Shown: positions 39,786 to 51,505, counted from the first letter of the stretch. The stretch: DNA of 64,000 nucleotides from Pseudomonas brassicacearum (GCF_003732265.1 NZ_MOBK01000006.1:1178001-1242000), one strand, 5' to 3'. Numbers and translations: made by a program. Notes: generated by a model from the letters alone, not told the origin.

Positions 39786-41789
39786 ATGCACAACAATAAG
39801 AGTCACGGGTTCACGGTTTCACGCTACACATTGCTGGCCTCAGCCATTCTGGCCGCGTCCATGCCGACCGCCCAGGCGGTTGAACTGGATACCGGTAATC
39901 CGGACTGGACCGCGCGTCTGGATAACACCATCAAGTACAACTACGGTGTGCGCACCGAAAGCGCCGACAAGCGCATGTTGGGGACGCCGAACAACAACGA
40001 TGGCGACTACAATTTCCGCAAAGCCGGCACCAACATCACCAACCGTATCGACCTGTTGACCGAGATGGACGTGGTCTACAAAAACGCCATGGGCTTTCGT
40101 GTCAGTGCCGCCAGCTGGTACGACAAGGCGTACGAGAACACCGGCTCCAACTCCAACCCTTTCGTCAACGGCAACGATGCACGCTCCGGCCTGGTCGCCA
40201 ACGACCCACGCCTGGCCGCCGTCACCAACGACAACGTCGGTTTTGGCAGCTCGCACCTGAGCAACTATGCCCAGCGTTATTACACCGGTCCGTCCGGTGA
40301 AATCCTCGATGCGTTCGTGTTCTACAGCACCGAGGTGGGCGAGGAATCCTTGCTGAGTATGAAGGCCGGTCAGCACAACGTGTTCTGGGGCGAGACCATT
40401 CTCAACCCGGTGCATTCGATCAGCTACGGCCAGTCCGGCCTCGACCTCGCCAAGCTGGCGGCGTCCCCGGGCACTGAAGCCAAGGAACTGTTTGTACCGC
40501 GTAACCAGCTGTCGACGACTTTCACCGTTAACCCTGAGTTGACCATCGGTGCCCAGTATTTCCTCGACTGGGACGCGGCTCGCTTGCCTGAAGCCGGCAC
40601 CTACTACGGTGGTTCCGATCTGGTGGGCTTCGGCGCGCAATCGTTCCTGTTGGGCAACACCAACGCCGTGGTTCCGGGCAGCCCGCTGGGTTGCGGCCTG
40701 GCGCCATGCAACGGTTTGACCAACGTGGTGCGTGGACATGACCTGACGCCGCACAGCAGCGGCGACTGGGGTGTCATGGCCAAGTGGTCGCCGGCCTGGC
40801 TGGACGGGACGCTCGGCGTCTACTACCGCGAGACGTCGGAAATCCTGCCGCAAGCCTGGCTGGATGCCCGAGGCATTTCGTCGGCCAACGCGAATGGCAC
40901 CCGCCCAGCAGGGCAAGTGCCTGCCGTGGTCAACACGCTCAACTCGTTGAACACCGCGACCTATCAACTGGCCTATGCCGACGACATCAAGATTTTCGGC
41001 CTGAGCCTGTCCAAGGACGTCGGCGGCGTGAGTGTGGGTTCCGACCTGAACATCCGTCACAACATGCCGCTGGCCAGTATCCCGGCAATCGTCAGTTCCA
41101 CCAGCCCGCTGGGCCTGGGCAAGGGCCTCGGCCTGTTGCCGGCGCGCACCGATGCCACGGGCGTGATCTACGACACCCCGAGCCGCGGCGACAGCATGAG
41201 CGCCACCGGCGAGACGTTGCACTGGACGTTGAACGGTCTGATGACCCTGCCTAAAACGCCGGTGTTCGATCAGGCGACTGTGCTTGCCGAGCTTTACTAC
41301 AGCAACCTGTTGAGCATCGATGACAAAAACAAGGCGCTCTACAAAGGCGAAGACAGCTATCGCGGTATCGACAAACCGACCCGTGACAACTGGGGCATCG
41401 CGGTCAACTTCACACCGACCTGGTACCAGGTATTCCCGGGCGTTGACCTTAACGCGCCAATGTCCGTCAACGTCGGCATCGACGGCGTATCGCCAGTGTC
41501 CGGTGGCGGTGCCAAGGACACGGGCAACTATGCATTCGGCGTGGGTGCCGTTGTGTACAACAAATACTTTGTCGACCTGAAGTATGTGGACTCTTTCGGC
41601 CAGACCGACAAGTGCAATAAAAGCGGCGTGAGTACCGGCCCGACGGGGGGCGACGGCTCTACTCCAAACGCCTTTAGCGGTAACGAAAACTATGCGTGCT
41701 ACGCCGGTGGCTACTCGTCCTTTTCCGGTGGCGGAGCCACGACTGAGGATCGTGGTGCTGTTTACCTGACAATGAAAACCACCTTTTGA
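39786..41789 (+). CDS. DUF1302 outer-membrane protein
   Basis: A 667-residue protein with a signal peptide (LLASAILAASMPTAQA before VELDT) and a large beta-barrel pattern ending in AVYLTMKTTF with a C-terminal Phe, as required for outer-membrane insertion. NPDWTARLDNTIKYNYGVRT, FWGETILNPVHSISYGQSG and WTLNGLMTLPKTPVFD are DUF1302 blocks. DUF1302 proteins nearly always sit beside DUF1329 genes, as here, and are linked to uptake or efflux of hydrophobic compounds. GGAG lies 8 bases before the ATG at 39786. Confidence 0.9.
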   Translation: MHNNKSHGFTVSRYTLLASAILAASMPTAQAVELDTGNPDWTARLDNTIKYNYGVRTESADKRMLGTPNNNDGDYNFRKAGTNITNRIDLLTEMDVVYKNAMGFRVSAASWYDKAYENTGSNSNPFVNGNDARSGLVANDPRLAAVTNDNVGFGSSHLSNYAQRYYTGPSGEILDAFVFYSTEVGEESLLSMKAGQHNVFWGETILNPVHSISYGQSGLDLAKLAASPGTEAKELFVPRNQLSTTFTVNPELTIGAQYFLDWDAARLPEAGTYYGGSDLVGFGAQSFLLGNTNAVVPGSPLGCGLAPCNGLTNVVRGHDLTPHSSGDWGVMAKWSPAWLDGTLGVYYRETSEILPQAWLDARGISSANANGTRPAGQVPAVVNTLNSLNTATYQLAYADDIKIFGLSLSKDVGGVSVGSDLNIRHNMPLASIPAIVSSTSPLGLGKGLGLLPARTDATGVIYDTPSRGDSMSATGETLHWTLNGLMTLPKTPVFDQATVLAELYYSNLLSIDDKNKALYKGEDSYRGIDKPTRDNWGIAVNFTPTWYQVFPGVDLNAPMSVNVGIDGVSPVSGGGAKDTGNYAFGVGAVVYNKYFVDLKYVDSFGQTDKCNKSGVSTGPTGGDGSTPNAFSGNENYACYAGGYSSFSGGGATTEDRGAVYLTMKTTF

Positions 41790-41830
41790 TTCATCACTCG
41801 CTTACTCGACGTAAGCAGGAGAACCTCAAC

Positions 41831-43189
41831 ATGAAATTTGTACAAACCGTGTTGGCTGCCTCGCTGGCGATGGTTGTTGCCGCCCAGGCACACGCTGCTG
41901 TATCTGCTCAGGATGCCGCCAAACTGGGCAGCAGCCTGACCCTCGTCGGCGCTGAAAAAGCCGGGAATGCCGATGGCTCCATCCCGGCCTATGACGGTGG
42001 CCTGACCACGCCGCCCGCCAGCTTCAAGGCCGGCGACAGCATGCGCCCGGATCCGTTTGCCAATGAAAAACCGCTGCTGGTGATCGACGGCAAAAACGTC
42101 GATCAGTACAAGGCTCAACTCACTGCGACCACCGCGGAACTGGCCAAGCGTTTCCCGACGTTCAAAGTCGAGGTGTACCCGACTCACCGCACCGTTTCGC
42201 TGCCTAAAGCGATCCTCGACAACGGCGTGAAAAACGCCACCGGCGCCAAGTCCCTTGAAGGTGGCCTGGCCATCGACAACGTGCTGCCGGGCATACCGTT
42301 CCCGATTCCGCAATCGGGTAACGAGGCAATGTGGAACTTCCTGTTGCGCTATCAGGGCGTGAGCATCAGCTCCAAGTACGACTCCTGGAACGTTGACTCC
42401 GCGGGCGTTCCAAGCCTGGCGACCACCGGGCAGGCGTCCATCTCCTACCCGATCTACGAAAACCTGGCGCAGCCGATCACCAGCTCCGACGTGTATTACC
42501 AGATGAAGCTGGCCTACACCGGTCCTGCGCGCCGGGCTGGCGAAGCGATCATGCTCAAGGATGCCGCCAACCCGCTGCAACAACCGCGTCGTGCCTGGCA
42601 GTACCTGCCTGGCCAGCGCCGTGTGAAGCTGGCTCCAAACCTGGCCTACGACACGCCTAACCCAGGCACCGCCGGCGCCGGTACTTACGACGACGTGTTC
42701 GTGTTCAACGGTGCGCTGGATCGCTACGACTGGAAGTTGGTCGGCAAGCAAGAAATGATCGTGCCGTACAACACCTACAAGCTGACCTACGTGCAGGATC
42801 CGAAGTCGATCACCACGCCTAACCACCTGGCACCCGACTTTGTGCGCTGGGAAAAACACCGCGTGTGGGTCGTCGAAGGCACCCTCAAGTCTGGCGCTCG
42901 TCACATCTACGCCAAACGTCGCTTCTACCTCGACGAAGACAGCTGGACAGCTTTGGCCTCGGACCAATATGACGCCCGTGGTCAGCTGTACCGTGGTTCC
43001 TTTGCCTTCCTCAGCCAGAGCTATGACAAGCAGGTGCCTGACTCCACGCCGTTCATGATTTATGACCTGGTGGGCGGTTCCTACAACATCAACGGTGTAG
43101 TCGGCCCTTACGGCGGCATCAAGTACGTCGATCCGCTCTCCAAGGCGCAGTGGTCGTCGGAGTCCCTGGCGGGCGCCGGCATTCGCTAA
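41831..43189 (+). CDS. DUF1329 periplasmic protein (LolB-like fold family)
   Basis: A 452-residue secreted protein with signal peptide AASLAMVVAAQAHA. Family blocks are GAEKAGNADGSIPAYDGG, QPRRAWQYLPGQRRVKLAP, FNGALDRYDWKLVGKQEMIV, and RHIYAKRRFYLDEDSW. DUF1329 proteins resemble LolA/LolB lipid-binding folds and partner DUF1302 barrels. It probably ferries a hydrophobic ligand across the periplasm between the MMPL pump and the DUF1302 protein. AGGAG precedes the ATG at 41831, 41 bp after the DUF1302 stop. Confidence 0.9.
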   Translation: MKFVQTVLAASLAMVVAAQAHAAVSAQDAAKLGSSLTLVGAEKAGNADGSIPAYDGGLTTPPASFKAGDSMRPDPFANEKPLLVIDGKNVDQYKAQLTATTAELAKRFPTFKVEVYPTHRTVSLPKAILDNGVKNATGAKSLEGGLAIDNVLPGIPFPIPQSGNEAMWNFLLRYQGVSISSKYDSWNVDSAGVPSLATTGQASISYPIYENLAQPITSSDVYYQMKLAYTGPARRAGEAIMLKDAANPLQQPRRAWQYLPGQRRVKLAPNLAYDTPNPGTAGAGTYDDVFVFNGALDRYDWKLVGKQEMIVPYNTYKLTYVQDPKSITTPNHLAPDFVRWEKHRVWVVEGTLKSGARHIYAKRRFYLDEDSWTALASDQYDARGQLYRGSFAFLSQSYDKQVPDSTPFMIYDLVGGSYNINGVVGPYGGIKYVDPLSKAQWSSESLAGAGIR

Positions 43190-43217
43190 GCAAACCGCAA
43201 CAAGGCGTTCATCGGTC

Positions 43218-43270
43218 CACGGCCCGCAAGCCGTGTGACCGCGCGACGGTCGGTGCACGCCGATCGTCGC
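43218..43270 (+). other. Two intercistronic hairpins
   Basis: CACGGC/GCCGTG (43218-43235) and an 11-bp stem with one mismatch (43243-43253 with 43260-43270) lie in the 148-bp gap between the DUF1329 and YCF48-type genes. No U-run follows either. They may lower expression of the distal genes relative to DUF1302/DUF1329. Confidence 0.5.
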
Positions 43271-43337
43271 AGCGCCGGTTTTCAACGTCGGGCTGCACGC
43301 TGCAGTCCCTGACGCGGTTTTCCCAAGAGGACGCGGT

Positions 43338-44426
43338 ATGTGTTCGTACAAAAAGTACCTGCAGTTAACGCTCGGCGCCCTGCTTGTCATGTCGCAGGGC
43401 GTCACCCAGGCGGCCGGTTACATCGATGTGCTGGACCTGCCTGCCAAAGTCAGTCCGCTGGCGGTCAGCAGCCCGTTGACCGGCATGACCCGTGCGGGCG
43501 ACCGATTGGTTGCCGTCGGGCAGCGTGGGCACATTCTCTATTCCGATGACAGCGGTAAACACTGGCAGCAAGCAGCTGTGCCAGTGAGTGCCGATCTCAG
43601 TGCGGTGAATTTTCCATCGGCCAGGGAAGGCTGGGCGGTCGGCAATGATGGCGTGGTGTTGCACAGCAGCGATGCGGGCGCGACCTGGGCCAAGCAGTTG
43701 GACGGCCGTCAGATCGGTGAATTGCTGGTCAAGCATTACGGTGCATTGGCCAGTGCCGAACCGGACAACGAACAATGGTCACACTGGGCCGCCGAAGGCC
43801 AGCGGCTGGCAGAGCAGGGCGCCGATAAACCCTTGCTCGACGTCTGGTTCGCCAACGAGCAGGTCGGCTATGTGGTCGGCGTGTTCAACCTGATTTTGCG
43901 CACTGAAGACGGCGGCCAGACCTGGACCCCGTTTCAGGACCGCACCGATAACCCGCAAGGCTTTCACCTGAACGCTATCGCCTCGACCGGCGACGCGTTG
44001 TACATCGCCGGCGAGCAGGGCCTGTTGCTCAAATGGGATAACGCCAGCCAGCGTTTCGCTGAAGTGCAAACGCCTTATCAGGGCAGCTTTTTCGGCGTGC
44101 TCGGCAAGCCCGGCGAAGTGCTGGTCTACGGTTTGCGCGGCAACGTATTGCGCAGCACCGATGGCGGCCAGAACTGGACCGCGCTGGACACCGGCCTGCA
44201 CATCAGCGTCACCGCCGGCCTGATCGATAACCGTGGCGACTACCGCTTGTTCACCCAGGGTGGGCAGATGCTGGTCAGCCAGGGTTCTGGCGCGCAACTG
44301 CACCTGGTTCAGCAGCCTGTACCGACGCCGATAGCCGGCGCCACCGAGGCCTCCGACGGCTCGTTGGTCGTGGCTGGCAGCCGTGGCGCACTGGCGCTGT
44401 CCGTCGTTAAGACCTCGAACCCTTAA
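43338..44426 (+). CDS. YCF48/BNR-repeat secreted protein
   Basis: A 362-residue periplasmic protein. A signal peptide ends at GVTQA before AGYID. The mature chain is a beta-propeller with repeated Asp-box units (YSDDSGKHW, HSSDAGATW, RTEDGGQTW, RSTDGGQNW). It resembles the photosystem II assembly factor YCF48 family, which in non-photosynthetic bacteria accompanies MMPL/RND transporters and DUF1302/DUF1329 genes. It is likely a periplasmic adaptor of the transporter that starts 15 bp downstream. Confidence 0.88.
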   Translation: MCSYKKYLQLTLGALLVMSQGVTQAAGYIDVLDLPAKVSPLAVSSPLTGMTRAGDRLVAVGQRGHILYSDDSGKHWQQAAVPVSADLSAVNFPSAREGWAVGNDGVVLHSSDAGATWAKQLDGRQIGELLVKHYGALASAEPDNEQWSHWAAEGQRLAEQGADKPLLDVWFANEQVGYVVGVFNLILRTEDGGQTWTPFQDRTDNPQGFHLNAIASTGDALYIAGEQGLLLKWDNASQRFAEVQTPYQGSFFGVLGKPGEVLVYGLRGNVLRSTDGGQNWTALDTGLHISVTAGLIDNRGDYRLFTQGGQMLVSQGSGAQLHLVQQPVPTPIAGATEASDGSLVVAGSRGALALSVVKTSNP

Positions 44427-44441
44427 AGCGAGAACCCAGAC

Positions 44442-46979
44442 ATGGGCAACATAAAACAACAAGAAGCCATGCCGGTGATCCGCGACGTGCGCGATTTCGA
44501 CCGCCGCTCCGGCAACCTGCTGGAACGCCTGGTCTTCAACTACCGCCCGCTGTTCATGCTGCTGATGGCGCTCGCCACCGTGGTGCTGGGCTTCATGGCG
44601 GCGACCCGCCTGGAGCTGCGTCCCAGCTTCGAAAAAATGATTCCGCAGAGCCAGCCGTACATCCAGAATTTCCTGGAGAACCGCGCGTCGCTGCGTGGTC
44701 TGGGCAACTCGGTACGGGTGGTGGTGGAAAACACCCAGGGCGACATTTTCGACCCTGAATACCTCGACGTGCTCAAGCAGGTCAACGACCAACTGTTCCT
44801 CACCGAAGGCGTTGATCGGGCGTGGATGAAGTCGTTGTGGAGCCCGTCGGTGCGCTGGACCGAAGTCACCGAGGAAGGCTTCCAGGGCGGCTCGGTGATG
44901 CCCGACACCTACGAGGGCAAGCCTGAACAAATCGAACAATTGCGCCAGAACATCTCTCGTGCCGGGATCGTCGGCAGCCTGGTCGCCAGCGACTTCAAAT
45001 CCAGCATGCTGATTGTGCCGTTGATGGACAAAGCCTCGGCTACCGGCCAGAGCATCAACTACCACGCGTTCTCGCAGATGCTCGAAGAGCAGTTGCGCGA
45101 CAAGATTGAATACGCCGGTGACAGCGCCGCGCGCAAGTCCGGTGTCGAAGGCAAGGGTCACTACAAGGTTCGGGTGATCGGCTTCGCCAAACTGATGGGC
45201 GACCTGATCGACGGCCTGATTCAGGTGATGATGTTCTTCGGCCTGGCCGTGATCACTTCGCTGGTGATCATTTACGCCTATACCCGCTGCGTGCGCAGCA
45301 CCTTGCTGGTGGTCGGCTGCTCGCTGATTGCGGTGGTCTGGCAACTGGGCATCGTCGCGTGGCTGGGTTACGCCATCGACCCGTATTCGGTGCTGGTGCC
45401 GTTTTTGATCTTCGCCATCGGCGTGTCCCATGCCGCGCAGAAGATGAACGGGATCATGCAGGACATCGCCCGCGGCACCCACAAACTGATCGCTGCGCGC
45501 TACACCTTCCGCCGTCTGTTCATCGCCGGCGTTACCGCGTTGCTGGCCGACGCCGTGGGTTTTGCGGTGTTGATGCTGATCGACATTCCAGTGATCCAGG
45601 ACCTGGCGATCACCGCCAGCATCGGTGTCGCGGTGCTGATCTTCACCTCGCTGCTGCTGATGCCGGTGGCGCTGTCGTACGTCGGCGTGGGCGCCAAGGC
45701 CGCCGAACGTGCCTTGAAAATCGACACCCGTGCGGAAAAGAACAAAGGCTTCGGCCGACTCTGGGATTTGCTCGACCGTTTCACCACCCGCAAGTGGGCC
45801 ACCGGTGCAGTCGTGGTCGCGGTGTTGATGGGCGTCGGCGGCTTCATGGTCAGCCTGCACCTGAAAATCGGCGACCTGGAAAGCGGTGCCCCGGAGCTGC
45901 GGGCCGACTCGCGCTACAACCGCGACAACGCCTACATCACCCAGCATTACGCGCTGTCCAGCGACCTGTTCGCGGTGATGATCAAGACCGCGCCGGAAGG
46001 CTGCCTGAACTACAAAACGCTGGTGCTGGCCGACCGTCTGGCCTGGGAACTGCAACAGAGCCCGGGTGTGCGGGCGACGACGTCGCTGGTCAACGCCGTG
46101 CGCCAGATCACTGCCGGCACCTACGAGGGCAACCCCAAGCTCAACAGCATCCAGCGCAACCAGGACGTGCTCAACTACGCGGCGCAACAGGCCTCGGTCA
46201 ACTCGCCGGAGCTGTTCAACAACAACTGCTCGCTGATGCCGGTGATCGCTTTCCTCAAGGATCACAAGGCCGAAACCCTCGACGCCGTGGTCGCCATCGC
46301 TGACCAGTTCGCCAAGGAAAACAGCACCGAGGATCGCCAGTTCTTGCTCGCTGCCGGCAGCGCCGGGATCGAAGCCGCGACCAACATCGTCGTGCGTGAA
46401 GCCAATCACACCATGCTGCTGTACGTGTACGCGGCGGTGACCTTGTTCTGCCTGATCACCTTCCGCAGCTGGCGCGCGACGCTGGTGGCGCTGCTGCCGC
46501 TGGTGCTGACCTCGATCCTCTGCGAAGCCTTGATGGTGGCGATGGGCATCGGTGTGAAAGTCGCGACCTTGCCGGTGATTGCGCTGGGCGTCGGCATCGG
46601 CGTCGACTACGCGTTGTACCTGCTCAGTGTCCAGCTGCATTTCCAGCGCCAGGGCCTGTCGTTGTCGCAGTCGTACCGCAACGCCGTGTCGTTCACCGGC
46701 CGCGTGGTCGGGCTGGTCGGCATCACCCTGGCCGCCGGCGTGGTGTGCTGGGTCTGGTCGCCGATCAAGTTCCAGGCCGACATGGGCATCCTGCTGACCT
46801 TCATGTTCCTGTGGAACATGCTCGGCGCGCTGATCCTGATTCCGGCGTTGTCGTATTTCCTGCTGCGCGAAAAATCCCTGGAAACGCGTCCTGTCGAGGA
46901 CGCACCGCAGGCGCCGGCCGAAGCAGCCAGCACCTCGCACACTTCACCTGTTCCTCATGCCTTGAGCACACCTGAGTAA
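44442..46979 (+). CDS. MMPL/RND-family transporter
   Basis: An 845-residue inner-membrane transporter with the duplicated RND topology. Helix 1 (FMLLMALATVVLGFMA) precedes a large periplasmic loop, five more helices follow (about residues 255-420), then a second loop and the last six helices (about 645-825). The conserved GVSHAAQKMNG and GVGIGVDYALYLL segments sit in helices 4 and 10. SSD-type relatives carry lipids, hopanoids or steroids. In this operon it is expected to move the substrate across the inner membrane together with the YCF48-like and DUF1302/1329 proteins. Confidence 0.9.
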   Translation: MGNIKQQEAMPVIRDVRDFDRRSGNLLERLVFNYRPLFMLLMALATVVLGFMAATRLELRPSFEKMIPQSQPYIQNFLENRASLRGLGNSVRVVVENTQGDIFDPEYLDVLKQVNDQLFLTEGVDRAWMKSLWSPSVRWTEVTEEGFQGGSVMPDTYEGKPEQIEQLRQNISRAGIVGSLVASDFKSSMLIVPLMDKASATGQSINYHAFSQMLEEQLRDKIEYAGDSAARKSGVEGKGHYKVRVIGFAKLMGDLIDGLIQVMMFFGLAVITSLVIIYAYTRCVRSTLLVVGCSLIAVVWQLGIVAWLGYAIDPYSVLVPFLIFAIGVSHAAQKMNGIMQDIARGTHKLIAARYTFRRLFIAGVTALLADAVGFAVLMLIDIPVIQDLAITASIGVAVLIFTSLLLMPVALSYVGVGAKAAERALKIDTRAEKNKGFGRLWDLLDRFTTRKWATGAVVVAVLMGVGGFMVSLHLKIGDLESGAPELRADSRYNRDNAYITQHYALSSDLFAVMIKTAPEGCLNYKTLVLADRLAWELQQSPGVRATTSLVNAVRQITAGTYEGNPKLNSIQRNQDVLNYAAQQASVNSPELFNNNCSLMPVIAFLKDHKAETLDAVVAIADQFAKENSTEDRQFLLAAGSAGIEAATNIVVREANHTMLLYVYAAVTLFCLITFRSWRATLVALLPLVLTSILCEALMVAMGIGVKVATLPVIALGVGIGVDYALYLLSVQLHFQRQGLSLSQSYRNAVSFTGRVVGLVGITLAAGVVCWVWSPIKFQADMGILLTFMFLWNMLGALILIPALSYFLLREKSLETRPVEDAPQAPAEAASTSHTSPVPHALSTPE

Positions 46980-46985
46980 GTCACT

Positions 46986-48764
<1,779 letters not shown>

Positions 48765-48805
48765 TCGCCGAGCCAACGCAATAGAAAGAATCGGGAACCC
48801 CAAAC

Positions 48806-50449
48806 ATGATGGCGACAAAAATAATTCCGCCCGCCGACGGCGCTTATGCCTATCCGTTGCTGATCAAGCAATTGTTGCTGTCCGGTGCGCGCTACGAGCC
48901 GGGTCGCGAAATCGTCTACGCCGACAAACTGCGCTACGACTACCTGACGCTCAACAAGCGCATCCGCAAACTGGCCAACGCCTTGACGGCCGCCGGCGTG
49001 AAAGCCGGGGACACTGTGGCGCTGATGGACTGGGACAGTCATCGCTACCTGGAATGCTTCTTCGCCGTGCCAATGATCGGCGCGGTGCTGCATACGGTGA
49101 ACATTCGCCTGTCGCCGGATCAGGTACTGTTCACCATGAACCACGCCGAAGACGATCTGGTGCTGGTGCATGATGATTTTCTGCCGCTGCTTGAGCAGGT
49201 CCAGGATCGGTTGACCACCGTCAAAGGTTATCTCCAGCTCACCGATGACAGCGCCGCCAACACCTCGTTGCCGGTGCTGGGTGAATATGAGCAGCTGCTG
49301 TCCCAGGCATCAGACCAGTACGACTTCCCCGATTTCGACGAGAACTCGGTGGCGACCCTGTTCTACACCACCGGCACCACCGGTGACCCGAAAGGCGTGT
49401 ATTTCACTCATCGCCAACTGGTCCTGCACACCCTGAATGCCGTCGGCACGTTGGGCGTTTATCAAGGCCAGCCGCTGCTGCGCTCCGATGACGTGTACAT
49501 GCCGATCACGCCGATGTTTCACGTGCATGCGTGGGGCGTGCCGTATGTCGCCACGTTGATGGGCCTGAAGCAGGTTTATCCGGGCCGCTACGAGCCGAAC
49601 AGCCTGGTCCGGTTGTACCGTGAGGAGAAGGTCACTTTCTCCCATTGCGTGCCGACCATTCTGCAAATGATCCTGAACTGCGAGGCCGGGAAACAGACCC
49701 GCTTCGAGGGCTGGAAAATGCTCCTCGGCGGCAGCGCGCTGACCTTGGGTATCGCCAGCGAAGCCAGTGCCAAAGGCATGGTGGTGCACAGCGGTTACGG
49801 TATGTCGGAAACCTGCCCGTTGCTGTGCCTGAGCTACCTGCGTGATGACGTGCTCAAACAACCCATGCAAGAACAATTGGCCACCCGCATCAAGACCGGC
49901 ACACCGGTGCCCATGGTTGACCTGAAAATCGTCGATGCCAGCGGCAACGATGTGGTGCATGACGGTGAGTCTCTTGGCGAAATCGTGGTCCGCGCGCCTT
50001 GGCTGACCCAGGGTTATTTGAAAGAACCGGCAAAGGGCGCCGAGCTTTGGCTCGACGGCTGGATGCACACCGGCGACATGGCTTCCATCGACTCGATGGG
50101 GGGCGTGGAAATCAAGGATCGCATCAAGGACGTGATCAAGACCGGGGGCGAGTGGATCAGCTCGCTGGAACTGGAAAGCCTGATCAGCGAACACGCGGCG
50201 GTGATGTCTGTCGCGGTCGTCGGTATCGTCGATGAACAGTGGGGCGAACGGCCCATGGCGATGGTGGTGTGCGAGCCGGGGCAGTATCTGGACAAGCAGA
50301 TCCTCGAGACGCACCTGCAGACGTTTGTCGAGTGTGGGCGTATCAACAAATGGGCTATTCCGAAGCAGTTCAAGTTCGTGGCTGAAATTCCCAAGACCAG
50401 TGTCGGGAAGATCAACAAGAAGCTGATTCGGGAGAGTGAGGCGGGCTGA
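48806..50449 (+). CDS. Medium/long-chain fatty-acid--CoA ligase
   Basis: A 547-residue ANL-superfamily ligase that activates a carboxylic acid with ATP and CoA. The P-loop is TLFYTTGTTGDPKGVYFTHR. Other motifs are HSGYGMSETCPLLCLSY (A5), GWMHTGDMASID (A7), KTGGEWISSLELE (A8) and the catalytic lysine motif KTSVGKINKK near the end. The closest type is the medium- and long-chain fatty acyl-CoA ligases. Last gene of the second operon. Two adjacent ATGs (48806, 48809) exist. Confidence 0.92.
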   Translation: MMATKIIPPADGAYAYPLLIKQLLLSGARYEPGREIVYADKLRYDYLTLNKRIRKLANALTAAGVKAGDTVALMDWDSHRYLECFFAVPMIGAVLHTVNIRLSPDQVLFTMNHAEDDLVLVHDDFLPLLEQVQDRLTTVKGYLQLTDDSAANTSLPVLGEYEQLLSQASDQYDFPDFDENSVATLFYTTGTTGDPKGVYFTHRQLVLHTLNAVGTLGVYQGQPLLRSDDVYMPITPMFHVHAWGVPYVATLMGLKQVYPGRYEPNSLVRLYREEKVTFSHCVPTILQMILNCEAGKQTRFEGWKMLLGGSALTLGIASEASAKGMVVHSGYGMSETCPLLCLSYLRDDVLKQPMQEQLATRIKTGTPVPMVDLKIVDASGNDVVHDGESLGEIVVRAPWLTQGYLKEPAKGAELWLDGWMHTGDMASIDSMGGVEIKDRIKDVIKTGGEWISSLELESLISEHAAVMSVAVVGIVDEQWGERPMAMVVCEPGQYLDKQILETHLQTFVECGRINKWAIPKQFKFVAEIPKTSVGKINKKLIRESEAG

Positions 50450-50480
50450 CGGTTATCAGGCTCGTTGGGTAGATGAAAGA

Positions 50481-50518
50481 ACGTGGCGTGGGGGAGACCT
50501 CATGCCACGTTTTCGTTT
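50481..50518 (+). terminator. Intrinsic terminator of the DUF1302/ligase operon
   Basis: ACGTGGC (50481-50487) pairs with GCCACGT (50504-50510), followed by TTTTCGTTT. It lies 31 bp after the ligase stop. Confidence 0.7.
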
Positions 50519-50739
50519 GGGGTTACTTGTTGGTTTTGGGGCGTTATTTAAGGATTTGGCCTACGCCGTTTTCCTACTTACCTGACTTCTTTACTGATTG
50601 ATTCCCCGCAAAGTCTCGCGCGCTCAAAACGCTGCGCGAGGGCGAAATTTCTGGGCAAGGTCGTCGGAAGTTTCCTTCAACTCGTAGCGGCTTTCATGAA
50701 CTGGTGCGTAGTGAGATCCATGGATAGTCTTTGGCTGTC

Positions 50740-50979
50740 GCTGCGAATGCAGTGGCAGGGTGTAGGAACCCTTGGATTTTCACCGCGCGTCAGCGCTGTC
50801 GTGTGATTGCGGCACTTAATTAGTGTCCGTAAGATCGTTCGCGGCGGCTGTGCGCGGGACACGCTTCGGCGTGGCTGAGTTTGGTGGATCCTCAGTTTCC
50901 TACTCCCGCGTACGGCTGCCACCCAAGCCCGTAGGAAGGCCGTTGGTAGCTTAAATTTATCCGCCAAAGGTCTGAAAAA
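50740..50979 (+). promoter_or_regulatory. Long structured leader of the DUF6124 gene
   Basis: About 240 bases of non-coding sequence directly before the DUF6124 start fold readily. A CACGC-TTCG-GCGTG stem with a UUCG tetraloop lies at 50860-50873. TCCTAC/GTAGGA and GCTGCCA/TGGTAGC stems lie at about 50905-50960. From memory, similar leaders recur upstream of DUF6124/DUF3077-type genes in Pseudomonas. It may be a cis-acting RNA or a mobile cassette leader. The stretch 50519-50739 shows nothing recognisable. Confidence 0.45.
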
Positions 50980-51303
50980 ATGAAAACCCTTCACCCCGAT
51001 CCACCCTACGAAAAACCAATCCCCCACCCCAAAAGCCGCTTCATGGCCCTCACCAGCAACTGCACCGACATGCCCACGCTGTTCGTCGACACCCACGCAC
51101 CGCTCGACGTTTTATACGAAGCCGCCAACTACCGAATTCGTGCCGTCACTCAGGTACTGGAGAACATGTCGATGCGCGGTTCGGTCGAGTGCGAATCCTT
51201 CATCCTCAGCGACTTCGCGCTGCTGTGCGCCATCCCATTGCGCGATGGCTGCGATGTGCTGGATGTAGTGGGGCGGCGGTTGCGGGCGCAGGCTTCGGAT
51301 TAG
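50980..51303 (+). CDS. DUF6124-type small protein
   Basis: A 107-residue cytoplasmic protein. MKTLHPDPPYEKPIP is the usual opening of DUF6124 (DUF3077-like) Pseudomonas proteins. LFVDTHAPLDVLYEAANYRI and CESFILSDFALLCAIPL form the helical core. These proteins occur in many copies per genome and have no known function. The long structured leader is a regular companion of this family. Confidence 0.72.
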   Translation: MKTLHPDPPYEKPIPHPKSRFMALTSNCTDMPTLFVDTHAPLDVLYEAANYRIRAVTQVLENMSMRGSVECESFILSDFALLCAIPLRDGCDVLDVVGRRLRAQASD

Positions 51304-51319
51304 CGCCGCTGAATGATCG

Positions 51320-51364
51320 TTCCCACGCTCTGCGTGGGAATGCAGCCCATGACGCTCTGCGTCA
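51320..51364. repeat. Short intergenic palindromic repeat (two hairpins)
   Basis: TTCCCACGC-TCT-GCGTGGGAA (51320-51340) and TGACGC-TCT-GCGTCA (51350-51364) are two perfect hairpins with the same TCT loop. This arrangement is a common Pseudomonas intergenic repeat. It may terminate or stabilise the DUF6124 transcript. Confidence 0.7.
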
Positions 51365-51505
51365 AACGGACACCGTGTAGAGTCGGGATTACAGAGTTTC
51401 ACGCTCGGCTGCGAGGCCCTGACGTTCGCCCCGGTCGTCTGCCACTTTGGTGATCGCCAAATGACGACTAGGCTTAGCAGTAAGGCTTTCAGTGAGGTAG
51501 GCACT

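Noticed and set aside
43779..46940. A minus-strand open frame of over 1000 codons opposite the MMPL transporter gene
   Set aside because: Its translation is rich in His, Gln, Arg and Gly with no domain pattern. It is the antisense of a clear RND transporter in GC-rich codons, which suppresses stops on the opposite strand. The same applies to long antisense frames at 20267-21589, 39840-41222, 41762-43405 and 46944-48698.
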